NCBI RefSeq assembly: GCF_005217605.1
Contig: NZ_SZPX01000001.1
Coordinates: forward strand, 186,001-250,000
Direction of reading: 5' to 3'
Length of the DNA stretch: 64,000 nt
Source: Sulfurimonas crateris
Lineage (GTDB): Bacteria; Campylobacterota; Campylobacteria; Campylobacterales; Sulfurimonadaceae
A program made the position numbers and the translations under genes. The notes beneath the pieces were generated by a model. The model did not search any database and was not told the origin of the DNA. It saw only the letters and a program-made list of their open reading frames with translations. Of this stretch, positions 52,242 through 62,608 are shown piece by piece. Position 1 is the stretch's first letter. Each line of letters begins with the position of its first letter.

Positions 52242-53264
52242 TCACTTTAGAGGTTCTCCGAACTCATAATCCATTTGTGCTTTTTTGCCCAAGACATCTT
52301 TCAAATATTTCGGGTGCATTCCATAACCCGGTCTTACACTTCGTATGTTTTCTTCACTAAAGAGTTCACCTTTTTTGATATCTTTAGCTACATAAAGGCT
52401 TCTTGAAGAGTGTCTAGATGCTTTTTTCTTTTCATTTAAACTATAGTCTACCTTGCCCAAAAGCTTTTCCGCATCTCTTATGGCTTTGACCATTTCAAAA
52501 AACTCTTGCTTGTCCATAGAGAAGTCTGCGTCGGGACCGCCGATAGATTTGTCAAGTATAAAATGCTTCTCAATAACCTTTGCACCTAAAGTTGCTGCTA
52601 CAATGGGGGCAGTAGAGCCTAAAGTGTGGTCTGAAAAACCGGATATAACTCCAAATGTTTGGGCAAGATTTGGAATTGTCAAAAGATTTGCTTCTTCTAG
52701 CGGTGCTGGATATGAGCTGGTACATTTCAAAAGCACAATATCACCGTTTCCGACACTTCTGCATATATCCACGGCATCTTGTATCTCATCTATCGTAGCA
52801 ATACCTGTTGATATAATCATCGGTCTCATCTTTGAAGCCGTATATCTTATAAGTTCATAGTCCGTAATCTCAAACGATGCTATTTTATAAGCAGACGGAT
52901 TTAATGTTTCTAAAAAATCGACTGCACGTTTATCAAAAGGGGAAGAGAATATATCAATATTTATACTTCTGGCATAATCAAAAAGTTCTTTGTGCCACTC
53001 CCATGGAGTGTGTGCTTCATTATACAAATCATACAATTTTCTTCCTGCCCATAAGCCATTTGGATTTGCCATAAAATCTGCTGAATCATGGTTGAGCGTA
53101 ATTGTATCTGCCGTATATGTCTGGAGTTTTATACAGTTTGCTCCTATCTCTTTTGCAGCTTTTATAGAGTCAAGTGCATTTTTTAAACTACCGTTATGAT
53201 TTGCACTAAGCTCGGCAATTATATAAACACCGTCTGTATCTAAATCAAAATTACCAATTTTCAT
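52242..53264 (-). CDS. pseI: pseudaminic acid synthase
   Basis: 340 aa NeuB-family enzyme condensing the 2,4-di-N-acylated 2,4,6-trideoxy-L-altrose with phosphoenolpyruvate. NeuB core: IIAELSANHNGSLKNALDSI, KLQTYTADTITL, FSSPFDKRAVDFLE, GFSDHTLG, IEKHFILDKSIGGPDADFS; the C-terminal SAF antifreeze-like domain starts SRSLYVAKDIKKGE. The HNGS plus TADT pattern is more like PseI than NeuB (sialic) or LegI. Confidence 0.92.
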   Translation of the reverse strand: MKIGNFDLDTDGVYIIAELSANHNGSLKNALDSIKAAKEIGANCIKLQTYTADTITLNHDSADFMANPNGLWAGRKLYDLYNEAHTPWEWHKELFDYARSINIDIFSSPFDKRAVDFLETLNPSAYKIASFEITDYELIRYTASKMRPMIISTGIATIDEIQDAVDICRSVGNGDIVLLKCTSSYPAPLEEANLLTIPNLAQTFGVISGFSDHTLGSTAPIVAATLGAKVIEKHFILDKSIGGPDADFSMDKQEFFEMVKAIRDAEKLLGKVDYSLNEKKKASRHSSRSLYVAKDIKKGELFSEENIRSVRPGYGMHPKYLKDVLGKKAQMDYEFGEPLK

Positions 53265-53270
53265 ATTTTT

Positions 53271-53507
53271 TTAATCTACTTTTTTATTTATGTACTCAAC
53301 TATATCACTGATTGTGCGTACTTGACTTAAATCCTCATCAGGAATTTTAATATCAAACTTTTCTTCAAGCAATAAATAAACATTTACAACATCAAGAGAA
53401 TCTATACCTTGATCTCTCAGTGGTATATCGTTTTTCATTTCACTTGCATCACCTAGCACTTCCGCCTCTGCTATCACTTCTTTTACATTTTCTACTGTTG
53501 CTTTCAT
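53271..53507 (-). CDS. acyl carrier protein
   Basis: 78 aa. The 4'-phosphopantetheine site is in GIDSLDVV (Ser 37). Acidic helical protein of ACP size. Located inside the pse operon between KAS III and pseI rather than in a fatty-acid gene cluster, so probably a dedicated carrier. The fatty-acid ACP would be elsewhere in the genome. Confidence 0.88.
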   Translation of the reverse strand: MKATVENVKEVIAEAEVLGDASEMKNDIPLRDQGIDSLDVVNVYLLLEEKFDIKIPDEDLSQVRTISDIVEYINKKVD

Positions 53508-53527
53508 CTTTTTTTCCTTTTTTTAAA

Positions 53528-54445
53528 TTAAACTTTTTCTATTATAGCACTACCCCAAGATAGTCCTACACCAAACCCAGAAATCAAAAACCTTCTGTTC
53601 TCTTCTTTTATTATCTCTTTTTCTAAAATAATAGGGATAGAAGAAGAGACGGTATTCCCATATTCATGCATATCAAAAGGCACTTTCGACTCATCTACTT
53701 TAAGTCTTTTTCTTATAGTATCTACTATATATTTGCTTCCTTGATGCAGTACATATTTATCTATGTCACTATTTTCTAGATTATTTTTATGAAGAAGTGC
53801 TTCTATATGTTTAGGTATAGTCGTCGCCGCAAAATTAAATACTGCCCTGCCATTCATATAAAGTTTCTCCTCACAAAGCAACTCTCTATAATCTTTTCCA
53901 TTTGTGCCAAAACTAAAATCTTTTGGAACAAAGGTTCCATCCTCATTTATGTAAGTTACTGTTGCGCCATCACCAAAAAGCAGTGCAGTATTTTTATCTT
54001 CGTTATCTATTATATCTGAATATGGGTCAGCGGTAAAAAGAAGTCCATTTTTTAAATTATTGTTCTTCATAAACGAGATGATGTTTGATAATCCATACAC
54101 ATATCCGCTACACCCCAAAGATATATCAAAACAGGCACAATTCTGAGGTAGTTCAAGTTTACCGTGAACAATCGCAGATGTATGAGGTATATTAAAATCT
54201 GGATTTTGAGTTACCACAACACAACAATCAATCTCATCTTTATTGATACTGAGTTTTTGCGTCAAGTTTGTAAATGCTTTTACACATAAGTCTGAAGCCT
54301 TTTCCTCTTTCTCTTTTAAGGCATGGAACTTTACACCTATTTTATTTTCTATGAAATCATCATCAAGCTCAAACTTCTCTTTTTTATCATAATTAGATAT
54401 TTTATTATCTGGTAGATAACTTGCTATTTGTTTTATCCCTAACAT
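53528..54445 (-). CDS. KAS III (FabH)-like condensing enzyme
   Basis: 305 aa thiolase-fold enzyme. Catalytic triad residues are all present: Cys 112 in SLGCSGYVYGL, His in VLHQGSKYI, Asn in EYGNTVSSS. The GFGVGLSWGSA end is FabH-like. In this operon it could start or extend an acyl chain on the adjacent ACP for N-acylation of the sugar. It may instead be a second housekeeping FabH; placement argues against this. Confidence 0.88.
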   Translation of the reverse strand: MLGIKQIASYLPDNKISNYDKKEKFELDDDFIENKIGVKFHALKEKEEKASDLCVKAFTNLTQKLSINKDEIDCCVVVTQNPDFNIPHTSAIVHGKLELPQNCACFDISLGCSGYVYGLSNIISFMKNNNLKNGLLFTADPYSDIIDNEDKNTALLFGDGATVTYINEDGTFVPKDFSFGTNGKDYRELLCEEKLYMNGRAVFNFAATTIPKHIEALLHKNNLENSDIDKYVLHQGSKYIVDTIRKRLKVDESKVPFDMHEYGNTVSSSIPIILEKEIIKEENRRFLISGFGVGLSWGSAIIEKV

Positions 54446-54454
54446 ATTTTTCTC

Positions 54455-55060
54455 CTAAATCAATGAAAAATAAAGGTAACCTACTGCTTCTTCATTTACA
54501 AATATTGTACTTTTAGTAAGTTTGTTATTAAAATTATTAGTAAGTTCTAATTTTAAAGTCTTATTTTTTATTTTATCCAAGTTGATTAACTTTGGATATT
54601 CAAATTTCGTAACTATCCATTTTCCATCTTTTGTTTCTGTTTCTTGTAAAAAATATTTATTCATAGAAACAGTTATCTCTGTTATGCTATCTTCTAAAAT
54701 ATTTTCAAAAGAGATAATCTTATCTTTAATTATTGATTGAGTACGAACTATTTCTTCACTATATTCATTTGAACATTCGATTTTAGTGTCACTTTGAGAT
54801 ACTACTGCATAGTATTTTGTACCATCTTGTTTAAAAGTAATTATTGAATTAATAGTTTCAAAATCTTCTTTTTTAAAGTCATTTGTTACTATTAAGTTTG
54901 CATTTGCTAAAAGCATGTCATGTGCTGCATATTTTATATCAGTCATTTTAGATACATCAAAATCATTTTTAATAGTATCTACAACTGCATCAAATATATC
55001 TGGTCCTTGAACATAAGTTCTACTGCCTTTAAAACAAAACTCTAAATCATCTTTTTTCAT
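54455..55060 (-). CDS. hypothetical protein in the pse operon, 201 aa
   Basis: No domain recognised. Begins MKKDDLEFCFKGSRTYVQG; soluble; alternating strands and helices; a Lys/Asn-rich C-terminal region. Ten bases from the KAS III gene and overlapping the PseG-like gene by four, so part of the operon. A thioesterase-, dehydratase- or ketoreductase-like role on the ACP-bound acyl group would fit the context, but nothing in the sequence proves it. Confidence 0.6.
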   Translation of the reverse strand: MKKDDLEFCFKGSRTYVQGPDIFDAVVDTIKNDFDVSKMTDIKYAAHDMLLANANLIVTNDFKKEDFETINSIITFKQDGTKYYAVVSQSDTKIECSNEYSEEIVRTQSIIKDKIISFENILEDSITEITVSMNKYFLQETETKDGKWIVTKFEYPKLINLDKIKNKTLKLELTNNFNNKLTKSTIFVNEEAVGYLYFSLI

Positions 55061-55995
55061 CTTGCACCCTCTTTTATATAATCATATAATAGATTATTTT
55101 GACTAGAAAACCATGATTCTTCTAAAATTTTGAATCTGTTTTTATTAATTATATCTGTTATATCTTCTAAATTGTCTTTTGTTAGTGTTGTTATGTTTTT
55201 GCTATTTAGATAATTAGTTAACTCATCTTGATTTTCTACGACATTTATGCAAACAAATGGTTTTGAAAAATAGATGACCTCATAAGCAGTAGTGCTGCAA
55301 CTTATGATTACAAACTCGCTGCTTCTTAAAATTTCAAAATAATTTTTTGGCTGCCTATACAAGCAGTAGTTTAAATATAACTGTTTTAGTCTTATATCTA
55401 CTTCTTCATAATACTCTTTAGAACACCCATTTCCTAAAACAATATTGTAGTGCATAGCAGAAGGTAAAAAAGGCAAGATTTTATAGGTTATATGCCCTAC
55501 ATCGCTCCCACCGATGCTAATGAAAATGTTCTTTTTTTTAATATCTATACTTTTCTCAGCTTTTATCTCTTTTCTAAAAAGCATATTCTCTAGACCCAAA
55601 AAATATCTTGTTTGCTCATTCTTGTTTTTATATTTTTCTGGTGCATATGGGTTAAAATTAACAATGGCATCTACTGTTGGATTTAGAAATTTATAGTCAA
55701 AATATACTATTTTAAAATATTTATTTAACTCTTTTATTTCATTTTGACTTACATCGTAGTTGTCTATTATTATCATCTTTACTAATTTTTTTTGTAAAAA
55801 TTCAATTATTTTATTAATAGAGTCTGTTTTAATATGTAAAATATCTATTTTTTCTAACTTTATAAAATCACTATTTGTAAAATAAGTTACACTCTGCTTC
55901 TCTTCTAAAAGTTTTTCATATAAACCAAACATTCTGTAGAAATGGCCAAAACCACTTTCTGGATTTATCGGCGTCCATATGGCTATATCGTACAT
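55057..55995 (-). CDS. PseG-like UDP-sugar hydrolase (GT-B fold)
   Basis: 312 aa. Resembles UDP-2,4-diacetamido-2,4,6-trideoxy-beta-L-altropyranose hydrolase: ESGFGHFYRMFGLYEKLL (the GHxxR pattern of PseG/MurG proteins), IIIDNYDVS, IFISIGGSDVG and CSTTAYEVIYF. Removes UDP before the PseI step. Fairly divergent from classical PseG, perhaps because its substrate carries a different acyl group. Confidence 0.65.
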   Translation of the reverse strand: MYDIAIWTPINPESGFGHFYRMFGLYEKLLEEKQSVTYFTNSDFIKLEKIDILHIKTDSINKIIEFLQKKLVKMIIIDNYDVSQNEIKELNKYFKIVYFDYKFLNPTVDAIVNFNPYAPEKYKNKNEQTRYFLGLENMLFRKEIKAEKSIDIKKKNIFISIGGSDVGHITYKILPFLPSAMHYNIVLGNGCSKEYYEEVDIRLKQLYLNYCLYRQPKNYFEILRSSEFVIISCSTTAYEVIYFSKPFVCINVVENQDELTNYLNSKNITTLTKDNLEDITDIINKNRFKILEESWFSSQNNLLYDYIKEGAR

Positions 55996-55999
55996 GAGT

Positions 56000-56884
56000 T
56001 TATTTTTGACCTTTAAAATAGTTTTTTACATTCAAACTATGGTTCATTGCAAAGTTTCCTGAAACAACTCCACCATCTTTTACATCTTTAATTACAACAC
56101 TGCCTGCTTTAACATCAACGTTTTTTCCAAGAGTAATGTTTTCTCTTATTACAGATGAAGTGCCAATAATGCTTCCGTCTCCAACTTGAGCATTTTTAGC
56201 TACAACACAATTCCCGAGTACTCTGCAATTTTTACCAACTACAGCCTCATGTCCAATTGTTGTTGAAATTCCGATTATTGAATAATCACCTATTTTAGTG
56301 GGCATATTTGGAAAAACAGATTTAACAACAACAGCGTTAGAGAGTATTGTCACATTATTACCTATTGTAACTACTCCGGCATGTCTTATAAATATATTAT
56401 TTTTTTCTTTTTCCATATAAAGGACACCATCATTCCCAAGTATAGCCCCGGCATCAATAAAGCAACCATTACCTATAAAAACATTATCCTTAATAATTAC
56501 ATTATCAGATATTACGCTGTTATTTCCTATGTAGCTTTTATCAGACACTATAGCAGTTGGAGCAATGTTCACATTGCTGCCAACTCCGTAATCGCGGTTA
56601 ATATTTAGTAAATTGTTTTCTCTTAATAAATTATATATCTCAAAAAAAGTGTTTCTTGGTTCTTCGGTGATACAAATCCCTTTTTTGCTATCTATCGTGT
56701 ATTCTAATAAATCTTTTTTTATTATTATTGATGATATGCTATCATTTTTTAGAGCTATATTTAAATAGTTTAAATTGTCGCAAAATGTCAGGACATGTCT
56801 ACCCGTGCTATCTGAATAACCAAGCTCATTAAAGATCCCGTTTATGTGTATATTTTCTAATGGCATATAGTCTGATAACTGCAT
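56000..56884 (-). CDS. left-handed beta-helix (LpxD-like) acyltransferase
   Basis: 294 aa. Residues about 105-275 are hexapeptide repeats ([LIV]-G-x-x-x-x) such as VIGNNSV, IKDNVFIGNGCFI, VKNCRVLG and VGDGSIIG, the trimeric left-handed beta-helix. The N-terminal ~100 residues are a separate domain, as in LpxD. LpxD-type enzymes use acyl-ACP, so an acyl-ACP donor is plausible. In a pse operon with no PseH, it is the best candidate for the N-4 acyl transfer. It could also acylate lipid A, but the context argues against that. Confidence 0.78.
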   Translation of the reverse strand: MQLSDYMPLENIHINGIFNELGYSDSTGRHVLTFCDNLNYLNIALKNDSISSIIIKKDLLEYTIDSKKGICITEEPRNTFFEIYNLLRENNLLNINRDYGVGSNVNIAPTAIVSDKSYIGNNSVISDNVIIKDNVFIGNGCFIDAGAILGNDGVLYMEKEKNNIFIRHAGVVTIGNNVTILSNAVVVKSVFPNMPTKIGDYSIIGISTTIGHEAVVGKNCRVLGNCVVAKNAQVGDGSIIGTSSVIRENITLGKNVDVKAGSVVIKDVKDGGVVSGNFAMNHSLNVKNYFKGQK

Positions 56885-56887
56885 AAG

Positions 56888-57586
56888 TTAAATTCCTTTT
56901 TTATAGATTACTTCATACATGTACTCGGTTCTCTCCCAATCCTCTAAAGTATCTATGTCTTGAACTAAATATCTTGGAAGTATAATCGGCATACTATCCT
57001 TTGAAAACATTATATCGTCACTCTTTTTATTTAGGTTTTTCCAGTAAAACTGCCCCGCATCTTGATAAGCCTCTTCTAGGTCCTGACTTCTTTTACTGAA
57101 ATTTTCTCTCCAGAACATTTCGCATCTTCCGTCTTTATCAATTTTAAAAGTACGCCAGATAGGAAAAGGCATAGAAGTTGCAGAAAAAGCGTTAATGGCA
57201 TCTGAGTTTTTAAGTGCTTCAAACCCTTCTATTAAATATTTCGCCTGCAAAAGCGGTGCGGTTGCATAGATAGTACAAACATAATCAAACTCTTCACCAT
57301 GCTCTTTTAAATAATCAATAGCATGCTTAACCACATCACCCGTACCCGTAAAATCATCGGAGAGTTCTTTTGGTCGCAAAAATGGAACTTCTGCACCATA
57401 CTCTTTTGCTATTTTTGCTATCTCTTCATCATCAGTCGTTACAATAATCTTCTCAAAAAGATTTGATTCTAAAGCTGCTTTTATACTATATGCAATAAGC
57501 GGCAGTCCGTGGAAATCTTTGATGTTTTTTTTTGGAATTCTTTTACTGCCGCCGCGTGCAGGAATAATTGCTACGGCTCTAGCCAT
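56888..57586 (-). CDS. pseF: pseudaminic acid cytidylyltransferase
   Basis: 232 aa, a CMP-NeuA-like nucleotidyltransferase. IIPARGGSKRIPKKNIKDF is the CTP-binding motif; TTDDEEIAKIAKEYGA follows; the RPxELSDDFTGTGDVV segment is typical of PseF. Activates Pse to CMP-Pse for the Maf proteins. Overlaps pseC by eight bases. Confidence 0.92.
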   Translation of the reverse strand: MARAVAIIPARGGSKRIPKKNIKDFHGLPLIAYSIKAALESNLFEKIIVTTDDEEIAKIAKEYGAEVPFLRPKELSDDFTGTGDVVKHAIDYLKEHGEEFDYVCTIYATAPLLQAKYLIEGFEALKNSDAINAFSATSMPFPIWRTFKIDKDGRCEMFWRENFSKRSQDLEEAYQDAGQFYWKNLNKKSDDIMFSKDSMPIILPRYLVQDIDTLEDWERTEYMYEVIYKKGI

Positions 57587-58706
57587 TTAGCACCTCCAGC
57601 AAAGTTTTAATAACATAATCTTGTTCCTCATCACTAAGAGAAGGGTACATTGGAAGTGAGAAGCACTCTTCGTAATATTTATCCATTACCGGCGTATGCT
57701 CATTCCCATAACCTAAATTTTTATAATATGGCTGTTTATTTATTGGAATATAGTGCAGTTGAATGCCTATACCTTTTTCTCTGAGTTTAATAAACAGCTC
57801 CTCTTTTGAGACATTTATCTTTGTAAAGTCAACAAGAACAACATAGAGATGGTATGAAGAGTTGCCATCAAATGTGTATAACGGTTGTACGATTGTACCT
57901 TTAAAGGCACTGTCATAAGTTTTTGCGATCTCTTTTCGTCTTGCTATAAAACTCTCTAATCTGTTTAACTGAGATAAACCTAAAGCACACTGTATATCTG
58001 TAATACGATAGTTGTATCCAAGTTCTCTCATCTCATACTCCCACGGTTTCATATCTGGCGTCTTGACCATACCATGGGCTCTTAGCATTAAAAGTTTTTC
58101 ATATATCTCTTTAGAGTTTGTGGTGATTGCTCCGCCTTCTGCGGTGGTAATGTGTTTTACTGGATGAAAAGAGAAGATAGACATATCGCTATTTGCACAG
58201 CTTCCGGCTTTAATCCCATTGTAAGCTGCACCGATGGCGTGGGCACAATCTTCTAGTATGGCGACTTTGTATGTCTCTCTTAGATGTTTTAATCTGCCTT
58301 GGTTTAGAGGATTGCCTGAAAATGCGACTGCATATATAGCTTTAATTGTTGAATCTTTTTTTAACTCTTCTTCACATAGATCCAAATCAATATTTCCGTC
58401 TTTTGTAATATCTACAAAGATTGGCTTTGCTCCCACATATAAAATAGAGTTAGAAGTGGCTAAAAATGAGTTTGGAGTTGTTAATACTTTATCGCCTTTG
58501 TTTAATAACACTAAAGAGGCTAAGTGCAGAGCAGTTGTTCCGTTTGAAACAGCTACGCAATACTTCACATCACTGAATTTTGCAATAGCATCTTCAAACT
58601 CTTTTACTTTTGGTCCTGTAGTAAGATAGTCCGATTTTAAAGTTTTTACCACTACATCTATATCATCTTGGGTAATATTTTGCTTACCGTAGGGAATAAA
58701 ATTCAA
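57579..58706 (-). CDS. pseC: UDP-4-amino-4,6-dideoxy-L-altrose transaminase
   Basis: 375 aa DegT/DnrJ/EryC1/StrS family PLP enzyme. VLTTPNSFLATSNS, EDCAHAIGA, FSFHPVKHITTAEGGAI (Lys of the PLP Schiff base in HPVKH), and the usual C-terminal SLPMYPSLSDEEQ. Installs the C-4 amino group that is then acylated. Second step in the pathway after pseB. Confidence 0.93.
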   Translation of the reverse strand: MNFIPYGKQNITQDDIDVVVKTLKSDYLTTGPKVKEFEDAIAKFSDVKYCVAVSNGTTALHLASLVLLNKGDKVLTTPNSFLATSNSILYVGAKPIFVDITKDGNIDLDLCEEELKKDSTIKAIYAVAFSGNPLNQGRLKHLRETYKVAILEDCAHAIGAAYNGIKAGSCANSDMSIFSFHPVKHITTAEGGAITTNSKEIYEKLLMLRAHGMVKTPDMKPWEYEMRELGYNYRITDIQCALGLSQLNRLESFIARRKEIAKTYDSAFKGTIVQPLYTFDGNSSYHLYVVLVDFTKINVSKEELFIKLREKGIGIQLHYIPINKQPYYKNLGYGNEHTPVMDKYYEECFSLPMYPSLSDEEQDYVIKTLLEVLNG

Positions 58707-58709
58707 CTA

Positions 58710-59723
<1,014 letters not shown>

Positions 59724-59737
59724 TTACTTAATTGTAC

Positions 59738-59753
59738 AGCAAAAAGAGTGCCA
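59738..59753 (-). promoter_or_regulatory. sigma-54 (RpoN) promoter of the pse operon
   Basis: On the minus strand TGGCAC, five bases, TTGCT: an almost perfect -24/-12 element with exactly 10 bases between GG and GC. Transcription would start near 59727, about 25 bases before pseB. Sigma-54 controls middle flagellar genes in Campylobacterota. It lies nine bases from the sigma-28 element of fliD on the opposite strand. Confidence 0.85.
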
Positions 59754-59761
59754 CATAAATT

Positions 59762-59788
59762 TAAAGAAATAATAGTTTTGGTCGATCT
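59762..59788 (+). promoter_or_regulatory. sigma-28 (FliA) promoter of fliD
   Basis: TAAAG, 16 bases, CGATCT, followed by AG: same elements and identical spacing as before flaA. Lies 53 bases before the fliD ATG; AAAAGGATTT is the ribosome-binding site, also identical to flaA. Confidence 0.85.
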
Positions 59789-59840
59789 AGAGTGTATAAA
59801 ATTTATAAATAATTGAAGATTATTTTCAAAAGGATTTATT

Positions 59841-61205
59841 ATGGCTATCAGTTCACTTGGTGTCGGTTCGAGTATTTTGACACAGGATGTTTTAGATCAG
59901 TTGAGAGAAGCTGATGAGGCGCAGTTTATAAGACCTGTAGATTTATCAATTACAAATGAAAATGATAAGAAGAAAGCGCTTGAGCTTGTAGATGCTAACA
60001 TGACAAATTTGATAGACAGCATCGATGCTCTTAAGACGCCTCTTTTATATGATGAGCGCACTACTTCAGTGGCGGGAACATCGGTTGAAGTGACGGCAGC
60101 TGCAAACAGTGATATTCAGGACTTTACTCTTGACGTTGTCAATTTGGCAACAAAACAGATAGAGCAGTCCGGCACTTTTGCTTCGGCAGATGAGTTTGTT
60201 GGAAGCGGGGGTCAGATAAATCTTAACATTGACGGACAAGATTTTCTAATAGACTATACTGCAACAACAACCCTTACAGAGTTAAAAGACCTTATAAATG
60301 ATGCTGCAGGGGAGAAAGTAGATGCGACAATTGTTCAGATTAGCAGTGGGCAATTTAGTTTGTTTGTTAGCTCTGTAGATACGGGAACAACACAAGATAT
60401 AACAATATCAGATGTCACGGGTACTTTAGATTCTAGTTTAACAACAGGCTTAACGGCTGTTCAAACCGGAGTTGATGCAAACTTTACCTTTAACGGTCAG
60501 CCGATCACTAGAACCAGCAATAATATTACAGATCTGATTACAGGGCTTGATATAACGCTAAAAGAGGTTGGAAGTTCTACAGTCAGTGTCGCACAGGATC
60601 GTGACGGTATTATGACGAAAATAGATAGTTTTGTTGAGAAGTACAATGCGGCTATAACCGAGTTGTCTAAAGTTACAAAGTCCAGTACAGAGAGTGATGA
60701 ACGCGGTATCTTCTCAAGCGAGAGTACTATAAAAAGAATGATGCGTGACATTGAAAATATGTTCAGTACGGTTGGCGGAGGTGTCGGAACTATGTCTGAT
60801 TTTGGTTTTGACGTAGATAAAGATGGAAAAATGAGCGTAGATAAGGATGTTTTAAATGCTAAACTGGACGAGAATTCAACTAATGTAGAAGCATTTTTTT
60901 CCGGCGGCATGTTTACTAATGCAGATGGAACTCAAACCGAGGTAAGCGGTGTTTTTAATGAAATGTCAGTAACCGTAGGACAATATACTACATATAATGC
61001 AACTCTTGATCAGTTTAAAGATTCTATAAACGATAGGATAGGCGCACTAGAAGAGAGAAAAACGTCGGCAACAGAGAGACTTGATGCAAAGTATGAAATT
61101 TTAGCAAAGCAGTACGCTGCATACGATGCTATGATAGCAAAGCTAAATAACGCTTCGGCCATGTTTACTGAGATGGCAAATACATCAAACGACTATAGCA
61201 GTTAA
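59841..61205 (+). CDS. fliD: flagellar filament cap protein
   Basis: 454 aa. N-terminal ISSLGVGSSILTQDVLDQLR and C-terminal coiled coil ending LNNASAMFTEMANTSNDYS, with the conserved KIDSFVEKYNAAITELSK region and the Gly-rich VGGGVGTMSDFGFDVDKDGK. Caps the filament and folds incoming flagellin. Followed by fliS and a FliT-like gene in the usual order. Confidence 0.94.
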   Translation: MAISSLGVGSSILTQDVLDQLREADEAQFIRPVDLSITNENDKKKALELVDANMTNLIDSIDALKTPLLYDERTTSVAGTSVEVTAAANSDIQDFTLDVVNLATKQIEQSGTFASADEFVGSGGQINLNIDGQDFLIDYTATTTLTELKDLINDAAGEKVDATIVQISSGQFSLFVSSVDTGTTQDITISDVTGTLDSSLTTGLTAVQTGVDANFTFNGQPITRTSNNITDLITGLDITLKEVGSSTVSVAQDRDGIMTKIDSFVEKYNAAITELSKVTKSSTESDERGIFSSESTIKRMMRDIENMFSTVGGGVGTMSDFGFDVDKDGKMSVDKDVLNAKLDENSTNVEAFFSGGMFTNADGTQTEVSGVFNEMSVTVGQYTTYNATLDQFKDSINDRIGALEERKTSATERLDAKYEILAKQYAAYDAMIAKLNNASAMFTEMANTSNDYSS

Positions 61206-61302
61206 TTTGTTACGAAAGATTAAAAAAAGTCTTTAAAATACCGATGTATTGGATATGAAAGAAAGTCAAGAAGAAGATAAAAGAAGTGAAAAAGGATTTG
61301 AT

Positions 61303-61677
61303 ATGTATGGTAATGTAGCTCATAATATTTACGCACAAAATAATGTTGGGATAGAGTCTCCTGCTAAATTAATAGAGATGTTGTACGAAGGGGTTCTACG
61401 TTTTAACGCTCAGGCAAAAAAGGCGATCAAAGATGGCGATATCGAGAAGAGGGTTTACTGGATAAACCGCTCTGTTGCCGTGATTACTGAGCTTATTGCC
61501 GTCTTAGATATGAAGGGTGGGCGTGTAGCGCAATATCTCGAGGGGCTTTATAATTATGAGATACAGCTTTTAAATGAAGCAAATCTTAAAAAAGACGAGT
61601 CAAGACTTGATGAGGTCAGCAATGTATTCAAGGGGTTGTTAGAAGCTTGGAGAGAGACCACAAATGTGGCTAAATAA
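61303..61677 (+). CDS. fliS: flagellin export chaperone
   Basis: 124 aa from ATG 61303, with AAAGGATT seven bases upstream; further in-frame starts exist 5' but would add an unrelated charged stretch. Family motif YAQNNVGIESPAKLIEMLYEG (first half of FliS), then DMKGGRVAQYLEGLYNY. Binds the flagellin C-terminus and prevents early polymerisation. Confidence 0.94.
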   Translation: MYGNVAHNIYAQNNVGIESPAKLIEMLYEGVLRFNAQAKKAIKDGDIEKRVYWINRSVAVITELIAVLDMKGGRVAQYLEGLYNYEIQLLNEANLKKDESRLDEVSNVFKGLLEAWRETTNVAK

Positions 61678-61918
61678 GCTAAAAATAGCAATTATTGAGA
61701 AAAATCCAAATGCTTTGGGTAAGCTTTTGGATGATGTTCCGCAACTCCAAGATCCAAAAGAGATCCAAGAGGCGATATATCTTTTAAAAGAGGCGACCTC
61801 TTTGATGGAGAGCCTTCGAGATGAGACAAAAGCATCTATGAAGCAGATAAAGAAAAATCTTGATTTTCTGCGCTCTACAGATATTCCCACATCTAAAAAA
61901 CTAGATATAAGGTCATAG
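61664..61918 (+). CDS. small helical protein in the FliT position
   Basis: 84 aa, overlapping fliS by 14 bases. Helical and charged (IQEAIYLLKEATSLMESLRDE), similar in size to FliT, the FliD chaperone. Direct similarity is not clear by eye; the position after fliD-fliS is the main argument. Ends six bases inside the converging SDR gene. Confidence 0.6.
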   Translation: MWLNKLKIAIIEKNPNALGKLLDDVPQLQDPKEIQEAIYLLKEATSLMESLRDETKASMKQIKKNLDFLRSTDIPTSKKLDIRS

Positions 61919-62608
61919 TTTTTTCTTAGATATTCCAAAATTTAGACTTCTGATAGTATACTCACTTACAACCGCACCTTTTCTCATACTAAGAATATGC
62001 TCAAGAGCATCGGCAATATCTGATGAGAGAAGCTTCTCATCTTCATGATGGCTTGTCTCAAATCTAAGAGCGTTGTAAAAGTTGCTATGCGTCATATCCG
62101 GATTTATGTTCGTAACGCTCAGAGAACTCTTTCTGGTCTCCTCAAAAAGAGAGTCTCCAAAGGCTTTAAGCCCCGCTTTTGTAGCACCGTAAACTCCTGC
62201 AAATTTACTTGACCTAAGCGCTTCTATGGAGTTTATGTTTATAAGATAGCCGCTGTTTTTTTTCAAGTTGCGAAGCAGGGCATTCGCAAGAAGCATCGGA
62301 GCGGTAAGATTTAAAAACACCATGTCGGTGATAGTTTTGTTGTCTAGCTCTTCATGAGGTTCAAACCTGCCGAACCCGGCGCAGTTTACAAGCATATATA
62401 TATCTTCGTTTGATAGTTTTTTGCAAGTTGCAAGGGTTGACTTCTCATCTGAGAGGTCTGCTTGAAGCGGCGTGAAATTTTGGGAGTCAAAATCCTCTTT
62501 TTTAACGCCTCTGCTGACTCCTATAACCTTATAATCAAGCAGTAGCAATCTTCTTGCGATCTCTTTTCCTATACCGCTGCTTGCTCCTGTGACCACGACT
62601 TTTCTCAT
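61913..62608 (-). CDS. short-chain dehydrogenase/reductase
   Basis: 231 aa classical SDR: VVTGASSGIGKEIARRL (NADP-binding Rossmann motif), LVNCAGFGRFE, and catalytic YGATKAG. Substrate unknown. Overlaps the nucleosidase-like gene by four bases. Confidence 0.88.
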   Translation of the reverse strand: MRKVVVTGASSGIGKEIARRLLLLDYKVIGVSRGVKKEDFDSQNFTPLQADLSDEKSTLATCKKLSNEDIYMLVNCAGFGRFEPHEELDNKTITDMVFLNLTAPMLLANALLRNLKKNSGYLININSIEALRSSKFAGVYGATKAGLKAFGDSLFEETRKSSLSVTNINPDMTHSNFYNALRFETSHHEDEKLLSSDIADALEHILSMRKGAVVSEYTIRSLNFGISKKKL

